The notes under the pieces are model-generated. The model was not told the DNA's origin. It was given only the letters and a program-made list of their open reading frames with translations, and did no database searches. A program made the position numbers and the translations under genes. Positions 27,272 to 36,582 of a stretch of 64,000 nucleotides of DNA are shown in pieces (within the stretch, counting starts at the first letter, position 1; each line of letters begins with the position of its first letter). The stretch is from the NCBI RefSeq assembly GCF_014192335.1, contig NZ_JACHXU010000008.1, forward strand, positions 1 to 64,000, in the 5' to 3' direction. Source of the stretch: Aporhodopirellula rubra. GTDB lineage: Bacteria > Planctomycetota > Planctomycetia > Pirellulales > Pirellulaceae.

Positions 27272-27449
27272 GCAAAGCCGCTCTTCGAGCCCACCGCCTC
27301 TCCGTCGACGCACGGTTCGCTTCATCCAAAGTGAACGTGACAACGTCCCACGAGATTTCAAGGTGATTGCGGTTCAAGCGAGTCGGTAACCTGAATTTTT
27401 GCCCAGCCGCGGTTAACGCGGAGATGAGTTTAGACAGCGAAAAAATCAA
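27272..27449 (+). ncRNA. Probable L10 autoregulatory leader before rplJ
   Basis: The 178 bases between rplA and rplJ are untranslated and correspond in place to the ribosomal protein L10 leader, which represses rplJL translation when L10-L12 binds. A perfect hairpin, CCGCG (27407-27411) with CGCGG (27417-27421) around GTTAA, sits about 30 bases before the rplJ start. I could not model the full kink-turn fold, so the class is inferred from position. Confidence 0.35.
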
Positions 27450-27977
27450 ATGAGTAAATACGTTAAAGACCTGGTCACGCGTGACCTGAAGCGTCGACTC
27501 GAAGGGGTCTCCGATGCGGTGCTCGTTACTTGCACAGGCATGGACGCGAACACGACCAACGAATTGCGTGGTGAACTCGGCGAAAAAAACATCCAGATGA
27601 TGGTTGTTAAAAATTCGCTGGCTCGTCGTGCGACCGAAGGCTCGACGCTGGCACCAGTATTCGAAGACACTCGCGGCCAAGTCGCGTTGATGTGGGGTGC
27701 GAGCGATTTCGTGTCGCTCGTCAAGGAAGCCGTTCGCCTCGACAAAGACTCTGAGAAGTACAGCAAGTTCACCGCCACCGGCGGAGTCATGGACGGAGAA
27801 CGTCTCGACGAGGACGGCGTCAAAGCAATTAGCAAATGGCCTAGCCGCGAAGAGCAAATCTCGATGCTGGTCGGCCAAATCCTGGGACCAGGGGCGACTC
27901 TCAGCGCCGCGATGCTCGGCCCAGGTCGAACGCTCAACAGCCAAATCAAGAGCAAGGGCGAAGGCGACGAGTCGTAA
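27450..27977 (+). CDS. rplJ: 50S ribosomal protein L10
   Basis: This is the stalk base protein of 175 residues that carries L7/L12 dimers. The N-terminal rRNA-binding domain shows MSKYVKDLVTRDLKRRLEG, then MMVVKNSLARRAT and a FTATGGVMDGERLD segment; the C-terminal helix for L12 binding (SMLVGQILGPGATLSAAML) is kept. It is separated from rplA by a 178-base leader and from rplL by 78 bases. The gene is likely autoregulated with rplL through that leader. Confidence 0.96.
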   Translation: MSKYVKDLVTRDLKRRLEGVSDAVLVTCTGMDANTTNELRGELGEKNIQMMVVKNSLARRATEGSTLAPVFEDTRGQVALMWGASDFVSLVKEAVRLDKDSEKYSKFTATGGVMDGERLDEDGVKAISKWPSREEQISMLVGQILGPGATLSAAMLGPGRTLNSQIKSKGEGDES

Positions 27978-28055
27978 CGTCTCCTTCATCAAACCCGAGC
28001 ACTTTCACAATCCAACTTTTCCGAATCACCTTTTTCGTTTTTGAGGTAGTTTGAC

Positions 28056-28469
28056 ATGTCCGAAGAAGCAACTGCGGTCGCCGAGTACAGCGCCGAAGCC
28101 AAAGAATTGGGCGACAAGATCGCCAACATGACCCTGAAGCAAGCCAAAGAATTGAGCGACTACCTCAAGGATGAGCATGGCATCGAGCCTGCCTCCGGCG
28201 GTGGAGCTGTGATGGTTGCCGCTGGCGACGGTGGCGGTGCCGCCGCTGCTGTTGAGCAAACCGAATTCGATGTCGTCCTGACCAGCTTCGGCGATAAGAA
28301 GCTGAACGTCGTTAAGGTCGTCAAGAACATCACCGGTGCTTCGCTCATGGAAGCCAAGAAGATGGTCGAAGGCGTGCCAGCGACCCTCAAAGAAGGTGTC
28401 TCGAAAGAAGACGCCGAGAAGGTCAAAGCCGAAGTCGAAGAAGCCGGCGGATCCGTCGAACTCAAGTAG
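28056..28469 (+). CDS. rplL: 50S ribosomal protein L7/L12
   Basis: This multicopy stalk protein of 137 residues binds translation factors. An N-terminal dimerisation part with an acidic extension ([20 protein letters not shown]) is joined by an Ala/Gly-rich hinge ([12 protein letters not shown]) to the C-terminal factor-binding domain ([20 protein letters not shown] and [14 protein letters not shown]). GAGG upstream of ATG 28056 is a good ribosome binding site. A strong terminator follows, so the transcript ends here and rpoB is not co-transcribed. Confidence 0.97.
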   Translation: MSEEATAVAEYSAEAKELGDKIANMTLKQAKELSDYLKDEHGIEPASGGGAVMVAAGDGGGAAAAVEQTEFDVVLTSFGDKKLNVVKVVKNITGASLMEAKKMVEGVPATLKEGVSKEDAEKVKAEVEEAGGSVELK

Positions 28470-28500
28470 TTCACCCGGGTGGTTTCGGAAACCTAACGCG

Positions 28501-28538
28501 AACGTTCGCCGGATAGAAATTGTCGGGCGAACGTTTTT
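28501..28538 (+). terminator. Rho-independent terminator of the ribosomal protein genes
   Basis: AACGTTCGCC at 28501-28510 pairs perfectly with GGCGAACGTT at 28526-28535, and the right arm runs into a T5 tract at 28534-28538. It lies 32 bases after the rplL stop and is oriented correctly. Confidence 0.85.
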
Positions 28539-28842
28539 GCTGCGCGGTTGGAAGTGCGTTGCGTGTCACCCTGTGTACGCGGAACAGATTCCGCTCGCGA
28601 CCGAAAACGCCGCTGGTGTTTCAGCAAATGCCTACTTCGGGTACCTCCGGGCAATAAACGACGCTGATCCGACCCTGGTTCGACGGGCACGGTTCAACTA
28701 CGGAATGTGTTGTGGCTGGACTGTATCGTTGCAGTGAGAGTCTCGTTGTGGTGGAACCTTTTCGCAGCACTGCCCATTGCCGCGACCCACTACCGCATCC
28801 CAGCACAACAAAACTCGATCGGCGGTGCTAATCCATGCAAGG
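28539..28842. other. Intergenic region without a recognisable gene
   Basis: This stretch of about 300 bases lies between the rplL terminator and the end of the convergent large membrane protein gene. I saw no convincing coding frame, RNA gene or further terminator. In particular rpoB does not begin here. Confidence 0.4.
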
Positions 28843-31404
28843 TTAATACCTGCGTTTGCGTGATGCGCGGTCACCACGCCTTGTGATGAAGTGAAACGCG
28901 ACTACGGCCAAGATTGCGGCCACGATAGCGACTGCCGCAATTTGTCCGATCGCCTGCACGCCCATCGGGTCGCCGGAATTCGGACGTAGATCCTCGATCA
29001 CGCCTGCAATCACGAGGGGCGCGAATTGCTTGCCACCTCGCTGTTTCATGAAATCCGACTCATAACTCCACAACCGATAAAAGAATCCTTCCACGCGGAT
29101 GGCTCGATTAATTGTCGTGACGAGTTGTTCTCCATCACCCGAGTCGCCCGTCAAAAACTCAGGCACTTCCGCAGTCACGATCGTGACGGGATAGCGATTT
29201 TCCATCACGACGGGATCACCGTCGGGAACTTCGATCTGCAATTGCACTTTGCCGAGATCTCCAATCGCGTCGATTTCATAATAGTGGTCGCTACCGATCT
29301 CTCGTTGACGCTGCTGTGTCTCAACGGCCACACGGGTAATCCGGACAGTTTCCACTTGCAAGCGAATCCATTCTCCGGTGAAACCCTTTGGATTCTGCAG
29401 TAAATCGACCGGGGACGCGTTGGTGACCGATGATCGCATCCTGCGAACGGCATCGGCTAACTGGTCACTTTGCGACGCTAGGTCCGAAACCGATGCCGCC
29501 GCGCCAATCATTGGGTAGAAAACGGATGAATCTGCTTCCGAGAGTGGTTCGCGGTCGAGCGAGACAACATCGGCAAGCCGTCCCAAATCAACTCCCTCGA
29601 TCGACAGCACCTCATCTGCAGGTGATGCCGGTTGGGACGGAATCCAACCCAACCGACCGGCAACATCGACAATCAGTTCATCCTGACCATCGCCGTCAGG
29701 TCGGCGGATCCTCACAGCAACCCCAAACACACGATCGCCCGGTTCAGCCGCCTTCGCAAACGAGCGTGCCAGGAGAACACGAGGAACTCCGTCGATGGGA
29801 GAGAGCTCCACCATCTCAATCCAATCGATATTGAGATATTCCTGCAACGTTGAGCTGACCGTCAACGACCGCGAATCGACGATTGCTTCATCGACGGAGA
29901 CGGCATCACCCAACACGGCAAGCGACTCGGATTTTCTGAGCCGCTCTTGCAGAACCGCATCACTGAGCCGGTCCATCCGGAAAACGAGTTTTGCAATTTC
30001 GTCGATGTTGATTCCAGGATCATCGAGCGACGGTTGTGCTGGACGTGCGATGTCCTTCATTCGCTGCTGATCGTAGCCAGGCAAGAGATCGGCCAACGAC
30101 TGTGCCGACAAATGCGAACCGCCCGCCATGGATCCGATCACGACGAGAAGGCTCAACACGACCTCGTTTCGGCGACGGCGCTCGCGAAGCTGTCGATTCA
30201 ACACCGCGGTTCGCCACATCACCCAAACGGAAAACAGCAACCCGGCCGTGACCGAACCGGCAACGATCCACCACAACGGAATTTCCTCGTCCTGGTCCTC
30301 GCGTGTTCTTGTCGATGGATCGGCAGCACGAATTGCCGCATTCATGACAGGGTTCCCGTTGGCAAGGTAGGAGGAAACGTGTCCAACAATCACCGGAGTC
30401 AGCTCCGCACCGGCCTCGGATTGATACGACAACCGTTTGATGAACTCACCCTCGACCTCCACGATCGGTCGCGGTGCACCAACGGGAAAGGTTTGCTTAT
30501 CGGAATCAGCACTGGATTCTGAATGGTCGTGGTCGGCAATCGACAAAAGAGCATCAAACGTTTTTGGAAGGTCCGCCACAACGACCATCCACGGCCGGCG
30601 ACTCGCATCAAGTGGCAGCAGCCAAAGATTCCAATACCTTTCCAGTCCGTACACGTTATCGGGCGCGGCGACTCTCTCGATCCGAACGATTTCTCCGCGT
30701 GCGATCAAACGATCACCGCGGTAAACCTCTGGTTGTTGCAGCAGAGGCAACACACCAGCGACGGCCGCCGGTGTCCGGATCGGCAACAACTCGTCACGGC
30801 GAACACCCTCGGACCGATGCATCGCGAGCGTCGCCAACAATGCAGGCCCATCGGCAGCCCGCCAAACCGTTCCGTCTTTCGCCGATTCGATCAATTTTTG
30901 CTGAATCGTGAGTACCAAAAACGCTGCCTCGCGTTCGGTATCCACGACAGATCCTTCATTGTCTTCGGCCGCCATTTTGTCACCTTTTAACCACGAAGCC
31001 AACGTCGCGGTCAATTCATCCTCCGACTTCGCATTCACCCAACGCTCGAACCGTTGACGCACTTCCGGCGTCAATCTATCAGGCGTTGTGTTCGACTCGG
31101 TTGCGGCTTGCTCATTTGACGCAGATTCTGACCCGGGTTGGAACGACGCCCCGTTGGCGGTTAGTCGTCGTGTCGACTCCTTCATTTTTCCAGAAGGGGC
31201 CACGGCTACCTGACGGGCTGTTTCTGGAAAAAACACCTGGTAGACCCCCGGCCGCGAAGCTTGTCGCATGACAACCACAACGAGTGCCAACACGATGGTC
31301 AATCGAATCACACGTCGCCACGATTGTCTCGCCGGAGGACCTGGCTGGCGATTTCGCGTCCTGCCATAGAGAGGTTCGCCATGAAGTTCACTGGGGATTC
31401 GCAT
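28843..31404 (-). CDS. Large membrane protein of unknown function, probably planctomycete-specific
   Basis: This 853-residue protein has a basic N terminus, a membrane segment at about 32-46, a long extracytoplasmic part, paired hydrophobic stretches near 372-394 and 405-425 separated by a strongly basic loop (LRERRRRNEVVL), another long part, and a C-terminal membrane segment near 822-842 ending in a basic tail. The two soluble parts share an alternating Val/Arg/Glu beta-like texture and may be related folds. No enzyme motif was recognised. It is divergent from the large TPR gene, with 167 bases between. Confidence 0.65.
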   Translation of the reverse strand: MRIPSELHGEPLYGRTRNRQPGPPARQSWRRVIRLTIVLALVVVVMRQASRPGVYQVFFPETARQVAVAPSGKMKESTRRLTANGASFQPGSESASNEQAATESNTTPDRLTPEVRQRFERWVNAKSEDELTATLASWLKGDKMAAEDNEGSVVDTEREAAFLVLTIQQKLIESAKDGTVWRAADGPALLATLAMHRSEGVRRDELLPIRTPAAVAGVLPLLQQPEVYRGDRLIARGEIVRIERVAAPDNVYGLERYWNLWLLPLDASRRPWMVVVADLPKTFDALLSIADHDHSESSADSDKQTFPVGAPRPIVEVEGEFIKRLSYQSEAGAELTPVIVGHVSSYLANGNPVMNAAIRAADPSTRTREDQDEEIPLWWIVAGSVTAGLLFSVWVMWRTAVLNRQLRERRRRNEVVLSLLVVIGSMAGGSHLSAQSLADLLPGYDQQRMKDIARPAQPSLDDPGINIDEIAKLVFRMDRLSDAVLQERLRKSESLAVLGDAVSVDEAIVDSRSLTVSSTLQEYLNIDWIEMVELSPIDGVPRVLLARSFAKAAEPGDRVFGVAVRIRRPDGDGQDELIVDVAGRLGWIPSQPASPADEVLSIEGVDLGRLADVVSLDREPLSEADSSVFYPMIGAAASVSDLASQSDQLADAVRRMRSSVTNASPVDLLQNPKGFTGEWIRLQVETVRITRVAVETQQRQREIGSDHYYEIDAIGDLGKVQLQIEVPDGDPVVMENRYPVTIVTAEVPEFLTGDSGDGEQLVTTINRAIRVEGFFYRLWSYESDFMKQRGGKQFAPLVIAGVIEDLRPNSGDPMGVQAIGQIAAVAIVAAILAVVAFHFITRRGDRASRKRRY

Positions 31405-31571
31405 CGCTAATGGGCCATGGAAGGTTAAAAAAAGCGGGCCACCGTATTGGCAAACTACTCGAATGCAAACCTCTCAAAAGGTTGCTAGTCCGCTACCCGC
31501 ACTTTACCCTAGAGGAGTGTCGCTCGACATGGCGACAACCCTCCGACTCAACTCTTCTGCAATAGCTCCCC

Positions 31572-34500
31572 ATGCTGCCATCGCACCACTTGGCTCGCTC
31601 AGAAACGTCCCCACTCCAGCCGCCACGGCAGAGGGGTAGATTTCTGCCCTTGGCAATTTCATTGGTATTGAGTGGATTGATGGGAAGCGTCGTCGCGCGG
31701 GCCGAAGGGGAGGCCGCGTCCGATTTCGTAAACCAACTTCGATCAGTTGGTTATTACGACATGGCACTTGCCTATTTGGATCGGCTCGATCAGTACCCCG
31801 GTGTGGATTCGGCGTTCCTGACGACCGTTCCACTCGAAAAGGCACAAACTTATATCGATTCGGCCGTCGCTGCCCGTTCGGTCGATCGTCGTGACGAACT
31901 TTTCTCAAACGCCGAAACGGAACTCCAATCGTTCCTCAAGAATCACCCTAGCAACGAGAGAGCCTCCGAAGCCCGATCGCAGCTAGGAAAACTACGGATG
32001 TTCCGTGCATCCCAGTTCATGATCGGAGATGTCGATGACACGAGTCGGCGCAAAGCAAGAGAACTCTATCAAGCTGCGGCGGACACGTTCGACAGCATCA
32101 TCGAGAAACTCAAGGGCGAACTGCAGAAGATGCAGGGAGCGAAAATCGATCCCAACAAAGATCCCGAGAAGGCGGCACTGCGCGACCAATATCGGTTTGA
32201 ATTTTTGATGGCACAGCACAACGCGGGTGAGGCCCGTTTGATGGCGGCCGAGACGTTCAAGAATCCGGCAAAGGACGCCACCAAGCAGCTTAACGATGCG
32301 TTGCAGATCTACACCGACCTGAGCGAGAAATATGATTCTTATGTTCAGGGCGCCACGGCGTTTTACTCGCGCGGCCGTGTTGAAAAAACCCTCGGAAAGC
32401 GTGACCAAGCCTACGACAGCTTTTCGAGAATGCTCGAACAAGCAGACGTTGATGAACTGCGGGAAGCAAAGATAGGGGCCGCTACGGAACTGATCGATTT
32501 GATCCTCACCGATGAAAAAAATGACTACGCCGAGGCGATCAACATCGGTGCGCCAATCGAGCGAACGTTACGCCCTAACGAAGATCGAACGCAACCTGCG
32601 CAAGACCTCCGCGTCGCGCTCGCGAGAGCCCACCTCGCAAAAAACAATGACAAAAAAAACACTAAACCAAACGAACGCAAACGTGCGGTTTCCGACGCAC
32701 GCAAGCTATTGCTACACGCCAAGAAGATTCCCGGAACTCACGAAGACGCGGTAATCGATCTACTCGCCGAACTCGGTATCGACGCCGCCGCACCTGACGA
32801 AATCGCCGAGATGCCAACGGCAGACGATCCCAAGAGCTTTGACGACGCACTCGGTGCGGCACGTCAGGTCTTCCAAACCGTTCAAACCGTCTCCGAACAA
32901 CTCGAGTCGCTGAAGAAACAAGGCGGAAAACCGGATCAACTCAAATCGCTCGAAGAGACGATTTCCACCGCTCGTCAAACCGGCATCGTGATCCTGCGCC
33001 GGGGATTATCGATGATCAGACCAGACACCGAATCGGTTCAGATCAACGAAGCCCGTCAATTCCTCGCGTTCCTCTTACTACAAAATCAGAACTATCGAGA
33101 TAGCTTCGTCGTCGGAAACTTCTTGGCACATTTCGCCCCTGGGACAGAGACCGGATTGAGCGGTGGGTTAATCGCGTTAAATTCCGCTCAACAAATCATT
33201 TCAACAGAAGGGACCAGTGATAACTTTTGGGTCGACCAAATCAAACAGCTCGGTGACTTCCTGGTTGAAAAATGGCCAGACAACCCTAAGGCGGCTTCCG
33301 CCCAAGGAATTTCCATCGTGATGGCGATGGAAAAGGGAGATCTTTCCGAGGCCAAACGATTGATCGATGCGATGCCGGACAGTCCGGAACAGGCGAAGTT
33401 CCGACGGCTACTCGGACAACTGTATTGGAATGACTCACTCAAACTTCGGCGCGAAGAGAAAGCCGACGAAGCTGACAAATACTTGACCATCGCCTCGAAA
33501 GAACTCACCGCGGGCCTCGAACAAATTTCGGGTGGCTTGGTCGGCGAAGAGGCCATGAAAGCGGCCGTCGTTCTGGCGAAGGTCCGCCTCAAACAAGATC
33601 AACCGGTGGAAGCGGTTAAGGCACTCGATCATCCTAAGTACGGTGCGATCACCGTCCTCCAGAAACTCGATGCACCCTCCGACGATTTCCTGTTCGATCT
33701 GTATCGAACCGAGTTACAAGCCGTCGTGGGTCAAATGACCTCGTCCAGCGGAAATCAAGAGAAGCTGCTCAAACGAGCCTCTGACGCGATCGACAAACTG
33801 CAAAAAACGGCAGCAGACGAAGCCGGCAAGAAAAAGTTGGTTGGTACCTTTCGAGCACTCGCCTCCGACATTCAGGATCAGATCGCGAGTGCTCCTCCGG
33901 CTCGACAGGAACAGCTTATCACCGCCTTCAACGTATTCCTGTCGCGAATCGCATCTATCGCCCAAGACGACATCACGTTGTTGTGGGTCGGACAAACGAT
34001 GCTAGGAATGGCCGAGTCCGCGATCCCACCCGGTCAAGTCAAAGCGCAAGGTCAGTCCGCGGATTTGTTGGCGACTGCCATCACCACCTTCGAGACGCTC
34101 AAACAAAAACCAGACGCGTCCAATTCTGTCCCTTTCATGTTGGGAAAATCACTGCGTTTGCAGGGTGAGTATTCGGCTGCGTTGACCGAGTTTCGCGAAA
34201 TCCTGACGAAGAAGCCGACGATGATTGACGCCCAGGAAGAAGGGGCGTTGGCGTATGAACAATGGGCCGCGACGTTGGCGCCGAAGTATCGAGCGAGTGC
34301 GTACAAAGCCGCACTCGGTGGCGGTAAAAAAGGCATCATCTGGGGTTGGGGAAAAATTAGCCAAATGACGCAGCGTAACCCCGCGTTTCGCGAACGTTTT
34401 TTCACGGCACGTTACCACGTCGCGTCATGCCGCTTCAAACAGGCCCAAGCCGCCAACGACAAAAAACTAACTCAGCAAGCGGCCCGCGATATCACCAGCC

Positions 34501-34664
34501 TCGCTGCTCTCTATCCTGACATGGGTGGGCCGAACCAGTATCGCGAATTCAACGCTCTATTGAAAAAAATCCAGGTCGACTTAGGCGAAGATCCCGATGG
34601 CCTGCCGCCGCCTCCCGCTGTTCAGGCACCTCCTGCGGCGGCACCCGCTGCGGCTCCTGGATGA
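31572..34664 (+). CDS. Large exported tetratricopeptide-repeat protein
   Basis: This 1030-residue protein has a signal peptide near 22-44 (RFLPLAISLVLSGLMGSVVARA). Helical TPR-like repeats run from end to end, for example SVGYYDMALAYLDRLDQ, ETELQSFLKNHPSNERASEA and GEYSAALTEFREILTKKP. The C terminus is a Pro/Ala-rich tail. TPR arrays are protein-interaction scaffolds; this one is probably periplasmic. It lies upstream of a second exported TPR gene after 64 bases on the same strand, so the two are probably co-transcribed. No catalytic domain was seen. Confidence 0.8.
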   Translation: MLPSHHLARSETSPLQPPRQRGRFLPLAISLVLSGLMGSVVARAEGEAASDFVNQLRSVGYYDMALAYLDRLDQYPGVDSAFLTTVPLEKAQTYIDSAVAARSVDRRDELFSNAETELQSFLKNHPSNERASEARSQLGKLRMFRASQFMIGDVDDTSRRKARELYQAAADTFDSIIEKLKGELQKMQGAKIDPNKDPEKAALRDQYRFEFLMAQHNAGEARLMAAETFKNPAKDATKQLNDALQIYTDLSEKYDSYVQGATAFYSRGRVEKTLGKRDQAYDSFSRMLEQADVDELREAKIGAATELIDLILTDEKNDYAEAINIGAPIERTLRPNEDRTQPAQDLRVALARAHLAKNNDKKNTKPNERKRAVSDARKLLLHAKKIPGTHEDAVIDLLAELGIDAAAPDEIAEMPTADDPKSFDDALGAARQVFQTVQTVSEQLESLKKQGGKPDQLKSLEETISTARQTGIVILRRGLSMIRPDTESVQINEARQFLAFLLLQNQNYRDSFVVGNFLAHFAPGTETGLSGGLIALNSAQQIISTEGTSDNFWVDQIKQLGDFLVEKWPDNPKAASAQGISIVMAMEKGDLSEAKRLIDAMPDSPEQAKFRRLLGQLYWNDSLKLRREEKADEADKYLTIASKELTAGLEQISGGLVGEEAMKAAVVLAKVRLKQDQPVEAVKALDHPKYGAITVLQKLDAPSDDFLFDLYRTELQAVVGQMTSSSGNQEKLLKRASDAIDKLQKTAADEAGKKKLVGTFRALASDIQDQIASAPPARQEQLITAFNVFLSRIASIAQDDITLLWVGQTMLGMAESAIPPGQVKAQGQSADLLATAITTFETLKQKPDASNSVPFMLGKSLRLQGEYSAALTEFREILTKKPTMIDAQEEGALAYEQWAATLAPKYRASAYKAALGGGKKGIIWGWGKISQMTQRNPAFRERFFTARYHVASCRFKQAQAANDKKLTQQAARDITSLAALYPDMGGPNQYREFNALLKKIQVDLGEDPDGLPPPPAVQAPPAAAPAAAPG

Positions 34665-34737
34665 TTCTCGGGAACACACGCGGCTCAACCATCATTCCCA
34701 ATCAAACACGTCGAATTACAAATAGAAATTGGCATCC

Positions 34738-35772
34738 ATGACCCCTTTTTCAAAACACATAATTGTTCCCCTTTCTTTGATCGTGGCGCTGGCTTTTGCT
34801 AACACGGTTCACGCACAGACCGATCGTTTGTATCGCAACGATGGCGAGGCAGTGATCGGCAAAGTCAAAGACATCACGAAGAACGAAATCGTGATGACGG
34901 TGGGGGGGAGAGAACAATCCTTCCCATCGAGCGACGTGCGTCGATTGCTCTTTCAAGGTGACCCGGCTGAACTCACCCGAGGCCGTGAACTCGTCATGGA
35001 CGGTCAGTACGATCAAGCGTTTGACGAACTCAAACAACTCGACATGGGAAAAATGCCTCGCGAATTCATGAAAGCCGATGCGCAATTCTATCTCGTGCTT
35101 TCGCAAGGAGAGATGGCGCTCGCGGGACAAGGCGATCTCAACAAATCGACCGCGGACGCAATCGAGTTTGCAAAAAACAATTCAGATTCATGGCACTTTT
35201 ACCCGGCAATGAGACTGCTCGGAGATCTCGCCAAAGCGTTGGGAAACCATGAAAAAGCGGCTCAGTTTTATGGGTATCTACGCAACAGCCCATCCCGAAG
35301 CCTGCAGATCGAATCGGTCTACCAAGGCGGCGTGGTCAAGGTCGCCGAAGGAGACCTCGAGGGTGCGGAATCAGACCTGAGCAAAGTCGCCGGCCTGAAA
35401 CCGAACAGCCCTGAGGAAAAGCGATTACAAACACTTGCCAAGGCCGCCATCGCCGTCGTCAATGCCAAAAAGGGACAAGGCGATGACGCAATCAAGATGG
35501 TCAACGATTTGATTAAGAATCTAAACCCGACGGACACGCAGACCGCCGCAACGATCTACAACGCCCAGGGCGAAAGCTACGCAGCACTAGGCGACGATGA
35601 AGGTGCGCTGCTCGCGTACCTGCATACTCAGTTGATGTATTCGATGCACGCCGCCGAACACGCTGAGGCACTCAAAAAACTCGCTGAACTGTGGACGAAG
35701 GTGGGCAAACCAGACCGAGCCGCTCAAGCTCGCGGAGAGCTTCAACAGCGTTATCCCGGACTAAGCGGCTAA
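34738..35772 (+). CDS. Exported TPR protein with an N-terminal beta domain
   Basis: This 344-residue protein has a signal peptide (HIIVPLSLIVALAFANTVHA). A small beta-rich domain follows (RLYRNDGEAVIGKVKDITKN), a layout seen in several planctomycete exported proteins, and then several TPR repeats (AMRLLGDLAKALGNHEKAAQ and IYNAQGESYAALGDDEGALL). ATG 34738 is preferred to a TTG at 34729. The preceding gene encodes another exported TPR protein, so both likely serve one periplasmic scaffold. Its exact role is unknown. Confidence 0.8.
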   Translation: MTPFSKHIIVPLSLIVALAFANTVHAQTDRLYRNDGEAVIGKVKDITKNEIVMTVGGREQSFPSSDVRRLLFQGDPAELTRGRELVMDGQYDQAFDELKQLDMGKMPREFMKADAQFYLVLSQGEMALAGQGDLNKSTADAIEFAKNNSDSWHFYPAMRLLGDLAKALGNHEKAAQFYGYLRNSPSRSLQIESVYQGGVVKVAEGDLEGAESDLSKVAGLKPNSPEEKRLQTLAKAAIAVVNAKKGQGDDAIKMVNDLIKNLNPTDTQTAATIYNAQGESYAALGDDEGALLAYLHTQLMYSMHAAEHAEALKKLAELWTKVGKPDRAAQARGELQQRYPGLSG

Positions 35773-36582
35773 AGCATCGCCGCAAAAGACCTGGGCACTC
35801 GATAGGTATCTCTCGTTCGCTAGAACGCGGTCCACCATCCGGTGACGTTGGCTCCAACAAAAACGGAAATGCGATAAGCATCTCGCAAACATTCCGTATC
35901 CGATTCGTTTCACTCCGCGCGCCCATTCAGCGAGGAATCGGTCCCAATCAATCATCGCACTCACGCCGAGTCAGTAGCCACTCTGAAGCGGTCGTTGCAA
36001 TGAGTTTGTATCGGTAATTGCCGCCGTGGGTCTGTGTGACACACACGTCTGTCGTGAGATCGCGTTAGCAGAACCCATTTGGACCGTCGAATTTAGCGCA
36101 ATCGACACAATTTTGCCTCAATCACCGGTCCGCTGTTGACCAGTCGACGCGGGACCGAGTCGTTGATGCGCTCAGATCGCTCGATTGCGATCATCTTGAG
36201 CACTGAGTGTCACATTCCGGTTGACTCGATCGCACAGAAGATAAACCTGAATCTCTGCGCAATCGCTACAGCTTCACGCCAATTTAGGTGACTTTGCCGG
36301 TTCTTTCGCTTCATGCGATTCCGCATGGCCGTCTTAAGGGAAAAATACAGTGGAGGCATTCTTTTAGACCAACCACGGTATTCCAGAAGACGATATCTCA
36401 AACCGTAGGCCACACGATTCTCTCATTGGCGATGCTCGTCAAGTGAATCGTAACGCCCAAAAATACCTCGACAAAACGTTGGCCGGTCGCTGCACCCCAC
36501 TCCGGTAATCCGGCCCATGTTTCCTCAGGCGGCGAGGTTTGTTATCGCCTTTAACACCCATTGCAGGGAAGGAACTCCATTG
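35773..36582. other. Gene-poor region before the porin gene
   Basis: These 810 bases hold no credible gene; short frames on both strands lack family character. A CATGCG-ATTC-CGCATG hairpin lies at 36312-36327. The last part, before 36583, must hold the porin promoter and leader, where GGAAGGA near 36567 serves as a ribosome binding site. The length suggests a long leader or remnant sequence. Confidence 0.4.

Noticed and set aside
28660-28720. Possible tRNA because of a GGTTCGAC sequence
   Set aside because: The flanking bases do not pair as a T arm and no acceptor, D or anticodon arm could be drawn.
35773-36513. Short open frames on both strands as small genes
   Set aside because: Composition is not protein-like, no ribosome binding site and no family pattern; they look like chance frames.
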